Assembly (NCBI RefSeq): GCF_000614975.1 | Contig: NZ_BALM01000012.1 | Coordinates: 62,001 to 126,000 of the forward strand | Length of the DNA: 64,000 bases | Direction: 5' to 3' | From: Shewanella marina JCM 15074 | GTDB taxonomy: Bacteria > Pseudomonadota > Gammaproteobacteria > Enterobacterales > Shewanellaceae | Shown here: piece after piece, positions 46,901-55,980 of the stretch | How the letters are laid out: each line of letters starts with the position of its first letter | How positions within the stretch are numbered: the first letter of the stretch is position 1 | The notes under the pieces: generated by a model | Told to the model about the DNA's origin: nothing | What the model saw: only the letters and a program-made list of their open reading frames with translations | The model's database searches: none | Program-made: the position numbers and the translations under genes

Positions 46901-47502
46901 TGGCATTAGATGACTTTGAAGCATTTTTTGCACCCAACGGCACCTTAAATCAATTTTATGAAGACCATCTGAAATTGTTTTTAGATGAGGGCGGGAGTTT
47001 AACCAATAGTGCCAATGGTCAGTCTTTTATTCGTAAAGAAGTACTGCAACAACTTGCCTCAGCACAAGCGATTCAACAAGCCTTCTTTAATCGAAAAGGC
47101 GTGTTGGATGTGGAATTTACGTTAGAGCCAATTGAGTTAAGCCCTAATAAGCGTCGCAGTGTCATTAATGTGGATGGTCAATATGTGGAATATAGCCATG
47201 GTCCTCGTAAAAATGTGGGATTGATTTGGCCTAATACATTGCGCACTGCAGCGGTCAGTAAATTAACACTCGTCCCTGTTAAGAATAATCAATCGCCACG
47301 CAGCATCAATATTCAAGGGCCTTGGGCATTCTTTAGATTATTAGATGCGGGTGAGGTGGTGGGCTCTACCGCGACCAGTGTTGATTACCGCTTTAATTTA
47401 GATAAAGGCAATGTGGTTTATCGTCTGCACTCAGAAGCAGATGCTAATCCATTTACTTCATCTCTATTCAAGTCGTTTAACTTATCTAAAGCACTTTACT
47501 AA
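43957..47502 (+). CDS. tssM: T6SS inner-membrane protein TssM (IcmF/VasK)
   Basis: An 1181-aa protein with two N-terminal membrane helices (about 17-38 and 53-73), a cytoplasmic NTPase-like domain with an intact Walker A (GVENSGKTS near residue 130) and a third helix near 450, then a large periplasmic domain that contacts TssJ. The length and order match VasK. An intact Walker A is worth noting because many TssM proteins have lost it. Confidence 0.96.
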   Translation: MFSKIKSLFSKLAPGFKAAIPALVIVIIVLVNVAIWWAGPWLKVGDEYPLKPMQSRAIASVIFTLVCLAIWGLVQWRRLQTFHAEKLREKQLQEDPYLEYEQRQEAQFNQVMSNMKQSLNQRNYLYALPWYLLLGVENSGKTSLINRSGQNFVFSSVMRASGKQQENPFTFDWWIGDDSVLIDPDGELLTQKSTTENEDGELERRLWLHFTHWLEKTRSRRPLNGVVVALDVAHLATSTTTERRAYANLIRARLRELMETLTTRMPVYIALTKLDLLHGFEPFFRQYTKAEREEVLGFTFELKAGDDLDSWIKEFEQQFAEFVGRINQLLPDALIQCFDAKDRTAMYSFSRQLSGLHDVISQFLHDAFGSDQFSTSALVRGVYFTSVYQQGVPTNAFVDSASRRYSLPHSVNSAQNAKNSTTYFTKNLFKKVIYPEAGIASDNFRVAKNKRRILMLSTLASVIATGLIIVSWQQFYQKNINQADAVLAKVNTFQDNYGDQVLLDSGDDILGPLNTIRDATLEFGFFRDKPKYISDLGLYQGHLIGPEVEQTYLHLLENRFLPALMKIVAANIASAETEEQQLGALRVFRMMTDQSGRYQRMVQNYFSERWQQRYAGDRQTQERLMQHLDYAMQHTNLTAKRVAGEEEAELVLVPYDQLIGQTQAELGRLPVEQRVYRNLKLAASGTLGASLDIGTNIGPIFDVVFSQRTETEDGLSVPAMLTKDGFETYFIPRSDSVSELALVDSWVLGQTESVDYSEEDKRVLREKIRGLFVADYANTWRNAMNEVDIKYFPDINSAVMVLENIVGNNQPFTRLLNEITQNTMLFPPLPSSDAARDELMKSPQFKVAAMVDKQFSALNDLINTEENEQAYMDEVMQAVIQLQAYMKAINDAPDVGKAALEATKSRVKLSNADPIYVLQRVAAGMPQPFELMLNKLADESWYVIRQEAIRYLEQRWVNDVYQIYQQKLASRYPFSMQSKKDVALDDFEAFFAPNGTLNQFYEDHLKLFLDEGGSLTNSANGQSFIRKEVLQQLASAQAIQQAFFNRKGVLDVEFTLEPIELSPNKRRSVINVDGQYVEYSHGPRKNVGLIWPNTLRTAAVSKLTLVPVKNNQSPRSINIQGPWAFFRLLDAGEVVGSTATSVDYRFNLDKGNVVYRLHSEADANPFTSSLFKSFNLSKALY

Positions 47503-47515
47503 TGGGAGCCTTGTA

Positions 47516-48799
47516 GTGAATCAGTTGTTGTATTCAGAGGTCGATCATTTTCGAGTGGCAACCGATGTAGATAAGCTACGTCAGTTGCCCAAGTATGAGC
47601 AAATTAGAGAGGAGATTAATCGTAGGCATATGCCGTTATTTGGCGTAACCAACTGGGAGCAAATTCGCAAGTTGTGCGCTCAAATTGCGGTTAAAGAAGG
47701 CGCAGATATTCTGCTTGCTATTTATTATACCGTTGCAGCAATTAAAACCATGGGGCTGGATGGCTTGGCTAATGGCTTGGATTTACAAGTGGCTGTGCTG
47801 CGGCAAATGCAGCCTAAAAAAGCCAGTTCATTTGATAAAATTCAAGGGCTTTATCAATGGATGATGGCACGTATAAAAGTTGATATTCAGTCGGTTAGTC
47901 CATCACGTCAGCATTTGCGTGAATTATATCGTTGTGATCGGGCAATCCATTTAATCGAATCTAAAATTCAACAGTTGTACCCTGAAAAAAGTATCGATTT
48001 AGAGTTATTGTCATTTACGATTTATGGGCATATAGAGCGACTTGAACAACCGCCTAAGTCTGTTGTAACTGACACGGATAACGAAGTGATTGCCAGTAAA
48101 GATAGAGGCTTTAGTATTTTAATGTTGCTGGTGGGCTTAACACTCGGTGCAGTGGGGTTAAAGTTGATTCAAAGTCAGTTTGAGCCAGCAAAGCAGATAA
48201 ATTTAACGGCGCAGCAGCAAATATTTGCCGATACGGTTCAGCCCAAAGTGGTGACGGTCAATGATGCTGAATTATTTAGGCAGAGTTATCAGCCACAACA
48301 ATTACAGCAAATAGAGCAAGAAGTGAGTCAAGCTTATAGCCAACAAGTTAAAGCTATATTTGAGCGTGATGTGATTAAGCAATATCTGCATGCGTATGAT
48401 TTAGTTGATAGTTTACAAGCGCTATACCCTGATTCAGATCCCGCTATTAGGCTGCAACAAACCAGACTGCAATGGCAACAACAGATGCAGTCCGAATATG
48501 CGTTTTTACAGCAGCGCTTTATTAATGCGCGAACTAAAGCGGCGAATATTAATGATTATATGCAAACGAATAATCTCACTGGATTGAGTGATTTTAGTCA
48601 GGGGCTTGAGAACTACGCGATAAGTTTATCGCCATTGGTTGGACGCTTAAATTATGCAGAGCAGTTAATTGAGCAGCAGCAATATGAGCAAGCGATGCAG
48701 TCTCTCACTGTCTTAGAGCAAAAGTTAAAAGCGGTGTTATATCAAAAATCAGAGTTACAAAAACAACTCGAGCAACAGCAAGTGGTTGCCACCAATTGA
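47516..48799 (+). CDS. vasL: T6SS protein VasL (TssA-like, membrane-anchored)
   Basis: A 427-aa protein. The N-terminal ImpA_N-like region (INRRHMPLFGVTNWEQIRKLCAQIAVKEGADILLAIYYTVAAIKTMGLDGLANGL) is followed by a VasL domain, one membrane helix near residue 205-225 and a glutamine-rich coiled-coil C-terminal half. GTG 47516 is chosen because GGGAG lies 7 bp upstream; the longer frame starts inside tssM without a ribosome site. It follows tssM as in V. cholerae and ends the structural operon. Confidence 0.88.
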   Translation: MNQLLYSEVDHFRVATDVDKLRQLPKYEQIREEINRRHMPLFGVTNWEQIRKLCAQIAVKEGADILLAIYYTVAAIKTMGLDGLANGLDLQVAVLRQMQPKKASSFDKIQGLYQWMMARIKVDIQSVSPSRQHLRELYRCDRAIHLIESKIQQLYPEKSIDLELLSFTIYGHIERLEQPPKSVVTDTDNEVIASKDRGFSILMLLVGLTLGAVGLKLIQSQFEPAKQINLTAQQQIFADTVQPKVVTVNDAELFRQSYQPQQLQQIEQEVSQAYSQQVKAIFERDVIKQYLHAYDLVDSLQALYPDSDPAIRLQQTRLQWQQQMQSEYAFLQQRFINARTKAANINDYMQTNNLTGLSDFSQGLENYAISLSPLVGRLNYAEQLIEQQQYEQAMQSLTVLEQKLKAVLYQKSELQKQLEQQQVVATN

Positions 48800-48900
48800 G
48801 CAACATTTTGCCTACTGAGCAAGATGTTGCCTGAAATCGAGCGATAATTTGCTTAAATATAAGGCAGCTTGTAAATATCATTAAATATCAGATGGTTAAA

Positions 48901-48918
48901 TTTGGCATAAAGCTTGTT
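48901..48918 (+). promoter_or_regulatory. Sigma-54-type promoter before hcp
   Basis: TTTGGCATAAAGCTTGTT carries GG (48904-48905) and GT (48916-48917) exactly 10 bp apart, matching TGGCA-N-TTG[C] with one change in the -12 element. It is 43 bp before the Hcp ATG, the expected position. VasH in the same cluster is a sigma-54 activator. Confidence 0.6.
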
Positions 48919-48961
48919 ACTTAATCAATGAATGACTCAATAACTTGTTAAGGATAAGACT

Positions 48962-49477
48962 ATGCCAACACCGTGTTATATCGCAATTGAAGGAAAAACT
49001 CAGGGAAATATTACTGCGGGTGCATTCACTGCTGATTCTGTGGGTAATATTTATGTAGAGGGTCATGAAGATGAAATGCTAGTACAAGCATTTGATCATA
49101 TTGTGACCGTACCAACCGATCCACAGAGTGGTCAACCTGCTGGGCAACGTGTACATAAACCATTTCAGTTTACAGTGGCACTGAATAAGTCAGTACCCTT
49201 GTTATATAACGCACTTTCATCTGGTGAGATGCTGCCTAAAGTGACGTTAAATTGGTATCGCACCTCTACCGATGGTAAGCAGGAGCATTTCTTTTCAACG
49301 CTACTGACCGATGCCGTTATCGTTGATATTGATTGCCAAATGCCACATTGCCAAGATGGCCAAAAGAAAGAATATACCCAGTTGGTTAAGGTTTCGTTGG
49401 CATATCGTAAGATCGATTGGGAACACACAGTAGCAGGCACTTCAGGTGCTGATGATTGGCGTGCCCCAATCGCTTAA
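48962..49477 (+). CDS. hcp: T6SS tube protein Hcp (TssD)
   Basis: A 171-aa Hcp. The sequence PTPCYIAIEGKTQGNITAGAFT, then VQAFDHIVTVPTD and GQRVHKPFQFTVALNKSVPLLYNALSSGEMLPKVTLNWYR are typical; Hcp rings form the secreted inner tube and carry small effectors. It has its own promoter region and is followed by an attenuator-like terminator before vgrG, which would give more Hcp than VgrG. Confidence 0.97.
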   Translation: MPTPCYIAIEGKTQGNITAGAFTADSVGNIYVEGHEDEMLVQAFDHIVTVPTDPQSGQPAGQRVHKPFQFTVALNKSVPLLYNALSSGEMLPKVTLNWYRTSTDGKQEHFFSTLLTDAVIVDIDCQMPHCQDGQKKEYTQLVKVSLAYRKIDWEHTVAGTSGADDWRAPIA

Positions 49478-49503
49478 TAACATCAATTAAGTGATCGTTT
49501 TAT

Positions 49504-49541
49504 GACCCGTAGATAATTAATTTTGGTGTGCGGGTCTTTTT
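49504..49541 (+). terminator. Partial terminator/attenuator between hcp and vgrG
   Basis: GACCCG (49504-49509) and CGGGTC (49531-49536) with a 21-base loop, then TTTTT. The long loop suggests incomplete termination, allowing high Hcp and lower VgrG expression. Confidence 0.6.
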
Positions 49542-49572
49542 GCTTTTCTGTAAAACGAGGTGGCAATAAATT

Positions 49573-51678
49573 ATGGCTGCAAATAAGCAATTGCATTTTA
49601 CATTGACCATTGATGGCTTAGCTGAAGATAAGCTAAAAGTGGTTGAGTTTACAGGCCATGAGGGTTTGTCTACGTTATATGAATATCAGTTGCAGTTAGC
49701 GAGCCGTGACCCAGATATAGATGCCATGATGACGGTAGATCGCCATGCTTGTTTGACTATTTATGAGCAGGGTCAAGTGAGTCATCGAATCAGTGGTATT
49801 GTTAAACGTTTTAGCCAAGGTGATACAGGGCACCATTTCACTCGATATCAATTAACGCTTGTTCCTGCCATTGCCCGTTTAGGCTTGCGTCATAATAGCC
49901 GAATATTCCAACAACTATCTGTACCTGAAATCATCAGTGTTTTACTGCAAGAGATGAATATTGATGATTATGCCTTTTCACTTTCAAGAACATTACCTGT
50001 GCGTGAATATTGCGTGCAATATCGAGAAACAGATCTCGAGTTTATCGCACGTCTTGCCAGTGAAGAGGGCATTTTCTACAGCTTTTTGTTTGAACAAGAT
50101 AAACATAGCGTATTGTTTAGTGATGATAGCCAAAGCAGTTACAAACTGGCGCAACCGCTACCATATAATGGCATTGCTGGTGGTGTCAGTGAACAGCCAT
50201 TTGTTTATGGTTTTATTGACAGTAAACAGATTGCCAGTTCCAGTGCTCAGTTGAAAGATTACAGTTTTAAAAAACCAGCGTTTAGTTTTTTAAATCAGCA
50301 ACAAGGCATTGAGATGGATTATCAAACTGGGGAATACCCATATTTTGATTATCCGGGGCGTTATAAGGACGATGAATCCGGCAAAGCTTATACCCAAATA
50401 CGATTAGAATATTTACGCAGAGCCGCGCAAACCGCATCAGCACAAAGTAATGTTGCTGGCGTACAATCAGGTTGCAGTTTTGATTTACAAGATCATCCAG
50501 ATAGTCAATATAACCGAGATTGGTTAGTTACCGAATTAACTTGCCAAGGCGCGCAGCCGCAGTCACTCGAAGAGGAAGGTGGCGAGGGAGCAACCACCTA
50601 TAATAACCAGTTCGAGCTTATTCCCGGCCATTTACAATGGCGTCCTATTCCGAATCCCAAACCTAAAGTGGATGGACCGCAAATTGCTACTGTGGTTGGT
50701 CCTGAAGGCGAACAAATATTTTGCGATGAATTTGGCCGCGTTAAGGTGCAGTTCCCTTGGGATCGTTATGGCAATGGTGATGACCTTTCCAGTTGTTGGG
50801 TGCGAGTGTCACAGGGCTGGGCGGGGGGGCAGTATGGCATGTTAGCGATACCTAGAATCGGCCACGAGGTGATAGTCAGCTTTTTAGAAGGTGACCCAGA
50901 TCAACCCATTATCACCGGTCGAACTTACCACGCGGTGAATCAACCGCCGTATCCGCTACCCGATCATAAAACCCGCACCGTTATTCGCACGCAAACGCAT
51001 CAAGGCGAAGGCTTTAATGAGCTTAGGTTTGAAGACCAAGCAGGGCAGGAAGAGATCTATGTACATGCTCAAAAAGATCTCAATCTATTGGTGGAACATG
51101 ACCGGATTGATCATATTAAACACGATAAACATGTAACGGTTGAGAACGACCGTTTTAGTCATATCAAGGGTAATGAACATATCACTGTTGATGGTGAAAG
51201 CCGCGAGTTTGTAAAAGGCGAACGCTCACTTGTGGTTGAGGGCGCACTGCACATTAAAACGGGCTCAGTATGGGTCAATCAAGCCGGAGATGAGATCCAT
51301 ATCAAGGCAGGTCAAAAAGTGGTGATTGAGTCAGGCGCTGAAATTACCGTTAAAGCTGGTGGCAGTTTTATTAAACTCGATCCTGCAGGCGTACATGTTG
51401 TTGGCAGTACCGTCAAGATTAATGCCGGTGGTAGCGCAGGTTCCGGCTGTGGCTATGCAGGCAGATCCCCAGAGTTACCAAAACAAGTTGATAAGGCCAA
51501 AGCACCCGCAGCAGTCGAATCGATAAAGCAGCAAGCTAGTGAGAGTGCGTTAACTCCTGCATTAAAACATAAGGTGATTGCAGATCTGATGAATAACAAC
51601 GGCATTACAGAGGTATGTCAAAAACAAACAGATGGTAGTTGCCCCTTAACGGATTGCCCATGTAGGAACAATTTATGA
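49573..51678 (+). CDS. vgrG: T6SS spike protein VgrG (TssI)
   Basis: A 701-aa spike protein. The gp27-like domain (about 1-380) includes YCVQYRETDLEFIARLASEEGIFY near residue 145; the gp5-like OB domain has PQIATVVGPEGEQIFCDEFGRVKVQFPWDRYG near 370 and WVRVSQGWAGGQYGMLAIPRIGHEVIVSFLEGDPDQPIITG near 415; a beta-helix needle follows to about 620. No enzymatic domain is fused. The last 25 residues hold five cysteines (EVCQKQTDGSCPLTDCPC), which may bind a metal or adaptor. No PAAR gene lies nearby. Confidence 0.96.
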   Translation: MAANKQLHFTLTIDGLAEDKLKVVEFTGHEGLSTLYEYQLQLASRDPDIDAMMTVDRHACLTIYEQGQVSHRISGIVKRFSQGDTGHHFTRYQLTLVPAIARLGLRHNSRIFQQLSVPEIISVLLQEMNIDDYAFSLSRTLPVREYCVQYRETDLEFIARLASEEGIFYSFLFEQDKHSVLFSDDSQSSYKLAQPLPYNGIAGGVSEQPFVYGFIDSKQIASSSAQLKDYSFKKPAFSFLNQQQGIEMDYQTGEYPYFDYPGRYKDDESGKAYTQIRLEYLRRAAQTASAQSNVAGVQSGCSFDLQDHPDSQYNRDWLVTELTCQGAQPQSLEEEGGEGATTYNNQFELIPGHLQWRPIPNPKPKVDGPQIATVVGPEGEQIFCDEFGRVKVQFPWDRYGNGDDLSSCWVRVSQGWAGGQYGMLAIPRIGHEVIVSFLEGDPDQPIITGRTYHAVNQPPYPLPDHKTRTVIRTQTHQGEGFNELRFEDQAGQEEIYVHAQKDLNLLVEHDRIDHIKHDKHVTVENDRFSHIKGNEHITVDGESREFVKGERSLVVEGALHIKTGSVWVNQAGDEIHIKAGQKVVIESGAEITVKAGGSFIKLDPAGVHVVGSTVKINAGGSAGSGCGYAGRSPELPKQVDKAKAPAAVESIKQQASESALTPALKHKVIADLMNNNGITEVCQKQTDGSCPLTDCPCRNNL

Positions 51679-52460
51679 TATTGCAGCATCCTCAGCTTAG
51701 TAGTTTTAATTACTTTAGCGATGATCGCCATTTTTATCTTCTTACTCATTATGCGGCTGGTGGACTGCAACAGATATACCAGTACGCAGCCAATAAATCC
51801 CTAGAGTTTTTATATATAGAGACAGCACTCAAAGATATGCTTGAGTACAGTCCTGTATTAATCAAGGTTGATGAATCCGATCCAATTTTAGAGCGTTTTA
51901 TTGAAAACAATCAAAACCAGCAAGATTGGAGCGGGATATTAATTTCAGTTGCAGCACAAACCACATTATTAGAGTTGATAGCTCATTTACGTAACCGAAT
52001 GAATATTAGTTTTGGTACACAACGTAAAGGACTGCTTCATTTCCAAAACCCATTTGTGTTGAGTTATTTATTAGCTGAAAGCAACAGTGAAGATAATGCT
52101 AATTGGTTAGGGATGATTAAATCCATGGAGTGTTATGACCATCGATTTTCAAGTGCGCAAAAGCAGTGGTTGTTATTTGATAATGAACACGCTAATAGGG
52201 CTAATTTAACACCTGAATGGTTACTGACAATATCACAACAACATGCACTTGAGTTGATGTTTGATGATAAACAAATACAGCAATGTTTTGATCTCTTGAA
52301 CGATAAAAATATGCATTTTGATGTAACTAGGATATTCGAATATCGGCGTTGGTATAAGCAAGCTGAAATTGAAGGAATGTCGAGTCAGTCAGATATTGCA
52401 CGATATTTTTATCAACAACGATTAGTACAGCAGGAGGCTATAGTAAATGGCAACGGATAA
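51675..52460 (+). CDS. DUF4123 adaptor/chaperone (VasW-like)
   Basis: A 261-aa protein placed between vgrG and a large effector. Its sequence pattern (LYIETALKDMLEYSPVLIKV near 46 and WSGILISVAAQTTLLELIAHLR near 93) fits DUF4123, whose members are T6SS adaptor chaperones that load an effector onto VgrG. The ATG overlaps the vgrG stop (ATGA) and its end overlaps the effector start by 14 bp, so the three are co-translated. In V. cholerae VasW holds this slot. Confidence 0.85.
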   Translation: MILQHPQLSSFNYFSDDRHFYLLTHYAAGGLQQIYQYAANKSLEFLYIETALKDMLEYSPVLIKVDESDPILERFIENNQNQQDWSGILISVAAQTTLLELIAHLRNRMNISFGTQRKGLLHFQNPFVLSYLLAESNSEDNANWLGMIKSMECYDHRFSSAQKQWLLFDNEHANRANLTPEWLLTISQQHALELMFDDKQIQQCFDLLNDKNMHFDVTRIFEYRRWYKQAEIEGMSSQSDIARYFYQQRLVQQEAIVNGNG

Positions 52461-55400
52461 GTTAAGTTCTGGTGTAGCTTGTGAAGGTAAAAAGTTGTTT
52501 ATCGAAGTTGTTGGCCTTGCATTGACTGATGAACATAAGTTTCAGTTTTATGATGCGACTGATATGAAGCAGCAAGAGTTCTTAGAAACATTACAACAAA
52601 CAGAACAGTTAGAAGACACTACTATTTTTAGTTGGGATTGGAGTGAGCAACAAAGTGCGCGAGATGTGTGGCTGAGTATTGATGGTGATGAAGGTGAGAT
52701 AAAACTGCCGTTATATTTAGATGTTCAAGCTAAGCCAAGACAAGATGAGCAGCAAGCCTATCGCCTTTATCCTATTTTGCCATTGAGCTTATTACCTACC
52801 TACGAGCAAGATTTAGATATTAAAAGGCGTTTGGCGCCGACACGAAATGGTTATTTATATGTGTTTTATAATGGTCTTGCATGGCGTGAAATTGAAATTA
52901 GTTCTACTCAAGAACAAATGATTTTTAAAGACATCGATTTATATCAATATCGAGAAGCTCGTGATAAACCTTTTATCTCTAAAAAACGAGAAGCGACAGG
53001 GAACCCCCTTACCGATATTTGGCTTCCGTCCCATGAAAACAATCATGGTGTACGTTTAAGCGTGGCTTATTCTGAGGTGCAATGGAGTGCTGAATACTTA
53101 AATTATTTAGAAACGAATCAATCATACCAACAGCAAAGGCTAACGGCATTTCATCAATTAAATACCATTGATAATTTTGATTTACTTAAAACAGAGAGTT
53201 TACCTGAGATGCGAATTAGGCAGATTGACATTGAGTTTAATCTGGCAGAATCACATCTATTTATTCATGATCTTTCTGGTCAATCATTGAACCAACGTTT
53301 TAATGCGCTTAAAGAGATAATTAAATCAACTCATGATAATCCACAGCAAGCCATTAATGTGTATCAACGTAAAAACGATTATCAATATGAATATGCAATG
53401 AAGCAAACTGTGCTTGAGGCTTTAATATCTAAAGATCCCATTGATGAGTCAGCATGGCAAGCTGATGCTAGCCCTGACTATTTAGCGGATGCTAGAGCAA
53501 GAAAGTTACATGCCATTGTGTTAGATGATCCATTGTTTAATTTCAGACATCATGCATTTATGGTGACTTCGGCGATGGGCTACTTTCAGCAAGTTAATGT
53601 TGATATGAGTCAGCAACAATATTACACCTCTGCAGAGTTGGTACATCGCTTTGTATTACCAAAGAAATTTGGTAAGCAAGAGAATCCATTACATAAGCAT
53701 CAGGATGAATTTAACCAAGCCTTTTCAGGCCAATTTAACCGTACCTTACGCACACTAGAGCGGCAAATGTGCCGTCGTGATTGTCAATTTTTACAAGCGC
53801 AAGTTGCAGCGATTATTGATAGCGACGAAGTGGTTAATGCTCTGCGTGATATTACCTCTTTAAATGATTTGAATGCCGCAGGGGCATTGAAAATAGTAGG
53901 TTATGGATTGTCAGCATTGAGTATGGACATAGATAGTGTCGATAATTTTATGCTAGAGCATGAAAAGCAAAAAAATCCATTTATGCGACAGGTACAGACC
54001 ATTTTAACGGCTGCGCATCATCCATTACATAAAATCCTTTTTGCTCCTGAATCTAGAGTATCGTTAGAGGAGGAATATATTGCTCCTGATGGCCACAATG
54101 ATGGTTCTGGTTACGCGAGTACTCGGAATTTTGCTAATTGGGCAAATGATATCGCTGCTTTTCCGCTCGATGATATTCAACTGTTTGATTTAGCTGAAAC
54201 TATTGCAGCTAAAGATAATGAACAAGGTGCATTTTCCACTGTGCGTCGTATTGCCAATATTACCGATAGTCTTTTACAAGGCTACTTCCAAAGTGCGATG
54301 AAGCTGCAATCTATGTTGATAAAACAAGGTAAGGTGGTTGAGTTTAATGCCGCGTATATGCCTGTGCTTAGAACCTTAAAAACTCTCGATGTAGATACTT
54401 TTGGTAAATTGCAATATGGCTCAACTGCTGCTGTGACTACAGGTTTTTATGCAATAGGTGTTGAAGGGCAAGGATTACACCTAGGTTTATCAAAGTTTAT
54501 GCGCGAGAAAATGAATGCACAGCAGAAACCAAAAGGTAGGGCACTGCGCATGTATGATAGTAACGGTAAGTTAGTTGTATCATCATCAAAAAGTGCGTTT
54601 AATAAAGCTGAATTACATGGAAGTAGTAAGAAAAACCTTAAAAAATCACCTCTAAAAATGTTGATGATCCCTGAAGAATCTGAATTAGCGACGGCGATGA
54701 ATCACACCAATACTCAGCGTAGCTTACAAGATTTGCAAAATAACCAAAAACTGAATGCCAGCAATGCTTATGAACGCTTTAGAGTGCCTTATTTTATTGT
54801 CGCCGTTGAGATGATGAATTTGATTAATAATCGTAAGTATTTTGAACATTTAGTAGGAGGCAAGAATATTGGTCAATCGGTGGCGAATATTACTAGTGCT
54901 ATTCTAGATCTGGGTATCGCAATTGTTCATGCTGTAAATTATACAACTATTAACGCATCTAAATTGTCTGTGGCTGCTAACAAGATAATGATCGAGCATT
55001 CTGCATTAGCTGTTCGAGATTTTACATTTCGAAATGGTACAACTACTTTAGTAAAAGAATTGAGTCGTTTAAGAGTTGTCTCAGTATTTGCTGGACTGCT
55101 AACCGCGGCGATTGCTGGTTATGATAGCTTTAAGGCATTTGACTATGACGATACTGATGCCGCGATGGGTATGGCGATGGTGGCGGTCGGTACAGCGATG
55201 ACCAGTATTGCCACCGGATTATTCACGACTTCTGCGCCATTATTGTTTGGCTTAGGCCCTGTTGCATGGATAGGTATTGCTTTGGCGGTAGTCGGGTTTG
55301 TGGTGTATGCCATCTTTAAAGATACTCCGATAGAAGTTTGGCTTAAAAATGGCCCTTTTGGTGATGATGCAAGTGATGACTTTAAACACTTACTGGATAA

Positions 55401-55926
55401 TCAAACCGCCTATTACCGTTTTATTGGCTTGCTGTTTTCGTGCTCGACCAAGGCATATAAACTCGGTAGTCAAACCCAGTTGCCCGAACTCTTTACGCAA
55501 AAGATGTTAGCCCAAGGGGCGACTCATGTACTCTTTTTAGAGACGAATTTAGCCTCTTTGATGGGGCAAGATACATTAAATGTCAATTTTCATGTACGTC
55601 AGGCGTTGCAAACTAAAGCTGATGGGATGTTAACGAATACTTTTACTGATAAGGCTGATTTGTCCATTATTCATCAACATATGACGGCAACAGGGCAAGC
55701 TTATTATGTTCGATTTGATAAAAAAATCCCAGCAATGCAACTGACTCGGCGCGCGTTAAGAACCTATAACGGCGCATTTAATATAAGGGCGCAGTTAGAA
55801 ATTGATAAACATTATTTCCCCTGTGTGGAGTTAGCAGAGGAGACACCACGTAATATTAGCCATGAGCCTAATTTTAAACGGCAGCAACCGCTTTGGCTAA
55901 ATCAACTTATTGAAATAACGTCATGA
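52447..55926 (+). CDS. Large T6SS effector, VasX-like pore-forming toxin candidate
   Basis: A 1159-aa protein read from ATG 52447 after AGGAGG. No signal peptide. The N-terminal region has RRLAPTRNGYLYVFYNGLAWREIEI near 125-150, a motif of the VasX/BTH_I2691 effector group. The middle is helical and soluble. Residues about 870-960 are hydrophobic: VFAGLLTAAIAGYDSF, then a glycine-rich stretch and FGLGPVAWIGIALAVVGFVVYAIF, suggesting two or three membrane helices, as expected for a membrane-inserting toxin. Its genetic setting (hcp, vgrG, DUF4123 before it, a membrane protein after it) is that of vasX. Toxicity is inferred. Confidence 0.85.
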   Translation: MATDKLSSGVACEGKKLFIEVVGLALTDEHKFQFYDATDMKQQEFLETLQQTEQLEDTTIFSWDWSEQQSARDVWLSIDGDEGEIKLPLYLDVQAKPRQDEQQAYRLYPILPLSLLPTYEQDLDIKRRLAPTRNGYLYVFYNGLAWREIEISSTQEQMIFKDIDLYQYREARDKPFISKKREATGNPLTDIWLPSHENNHGVRLSVAYSEVQWSAEYLNYLETNQSYQQQRLTAFHQLNTIDNFDLLKTESLPEMRIRQIDIEFNLAESHLFIHDLSGQSLNQRFNALKEIIKSTHDNPQQAINVYQRKNDYQYEYAMKQTVLEALISKDPIDESAWQADASPDYLADARARKLHAIVLDDPLFNFRHHAFMVTSAMGYFQQVNVDMSQQQYYTSAELVHRFVLPKKFGKQENPLHKHQDEFNQAFSGQFNRTLRTLERQMCRRDCQFLQAQVAAIIDSDEVVNALRDITSLNDLNAAGALKIVGYGLSALSMDIDSVDNFMLEHEKQKNPFMRQVQTILTAAHHPLHKILFAPESRVSLEEEYIAPDGHNDGSGYASTRNFANWANDIAAFPLDDIQLFDLAETIAAKDNEQGAFSTVRRIANITDSLLQGYFQSAMKLQSMLIKQGKVVEFNAAYMPVLRTLKTLDVDTFGKLQYGSTAAVTTGFYAIGVEGQGLHLGLSKFMREKMNAQQKPKGRALRMYDSNGKLVVSSSKSAFNKAELHGSSKKNLKKSPLKMLMIPEESELATAMNHTNTQRSLQDLQNNQKLNASNAYERFRVPYFIVAVEMMNLINNRKYFEHLVGGKNIGQSVANITSAILDLGIAIVHAVNYTTINASKLSVAANKIMIEHSALAVRDFTFRNGTTTLVKELSRLRVVSVFAGLLTAAIAGYDSFKAFDYDDTDAAMGMAMVAVGTAMTSIATGLFTTSAPLLFGLGPVAWIGIALAVVGFVVYAIFKDTPIEVWLKNGPFGDDASDDFKHLLDNQTAYYRFIGLLFSCSTKAYKLGSQTQLPELFTQKMLAQGATHVLFLETNLASLMGQDTLNVNFHVRQALQTKADGMLTNTFTDKADLSIIHQHMTATGQAYYVRFDKKIPAMQLTRRALRTYNGAFNIRAQLEIDKHYFPCVELAEETPRNISHEPNFKRQQPLWLNQLIEITS

Positions 55927-55980
55927 GATAGTAATTTATTAATATAACAACATGAGATAATCACAAGGATCAGCTTAATC

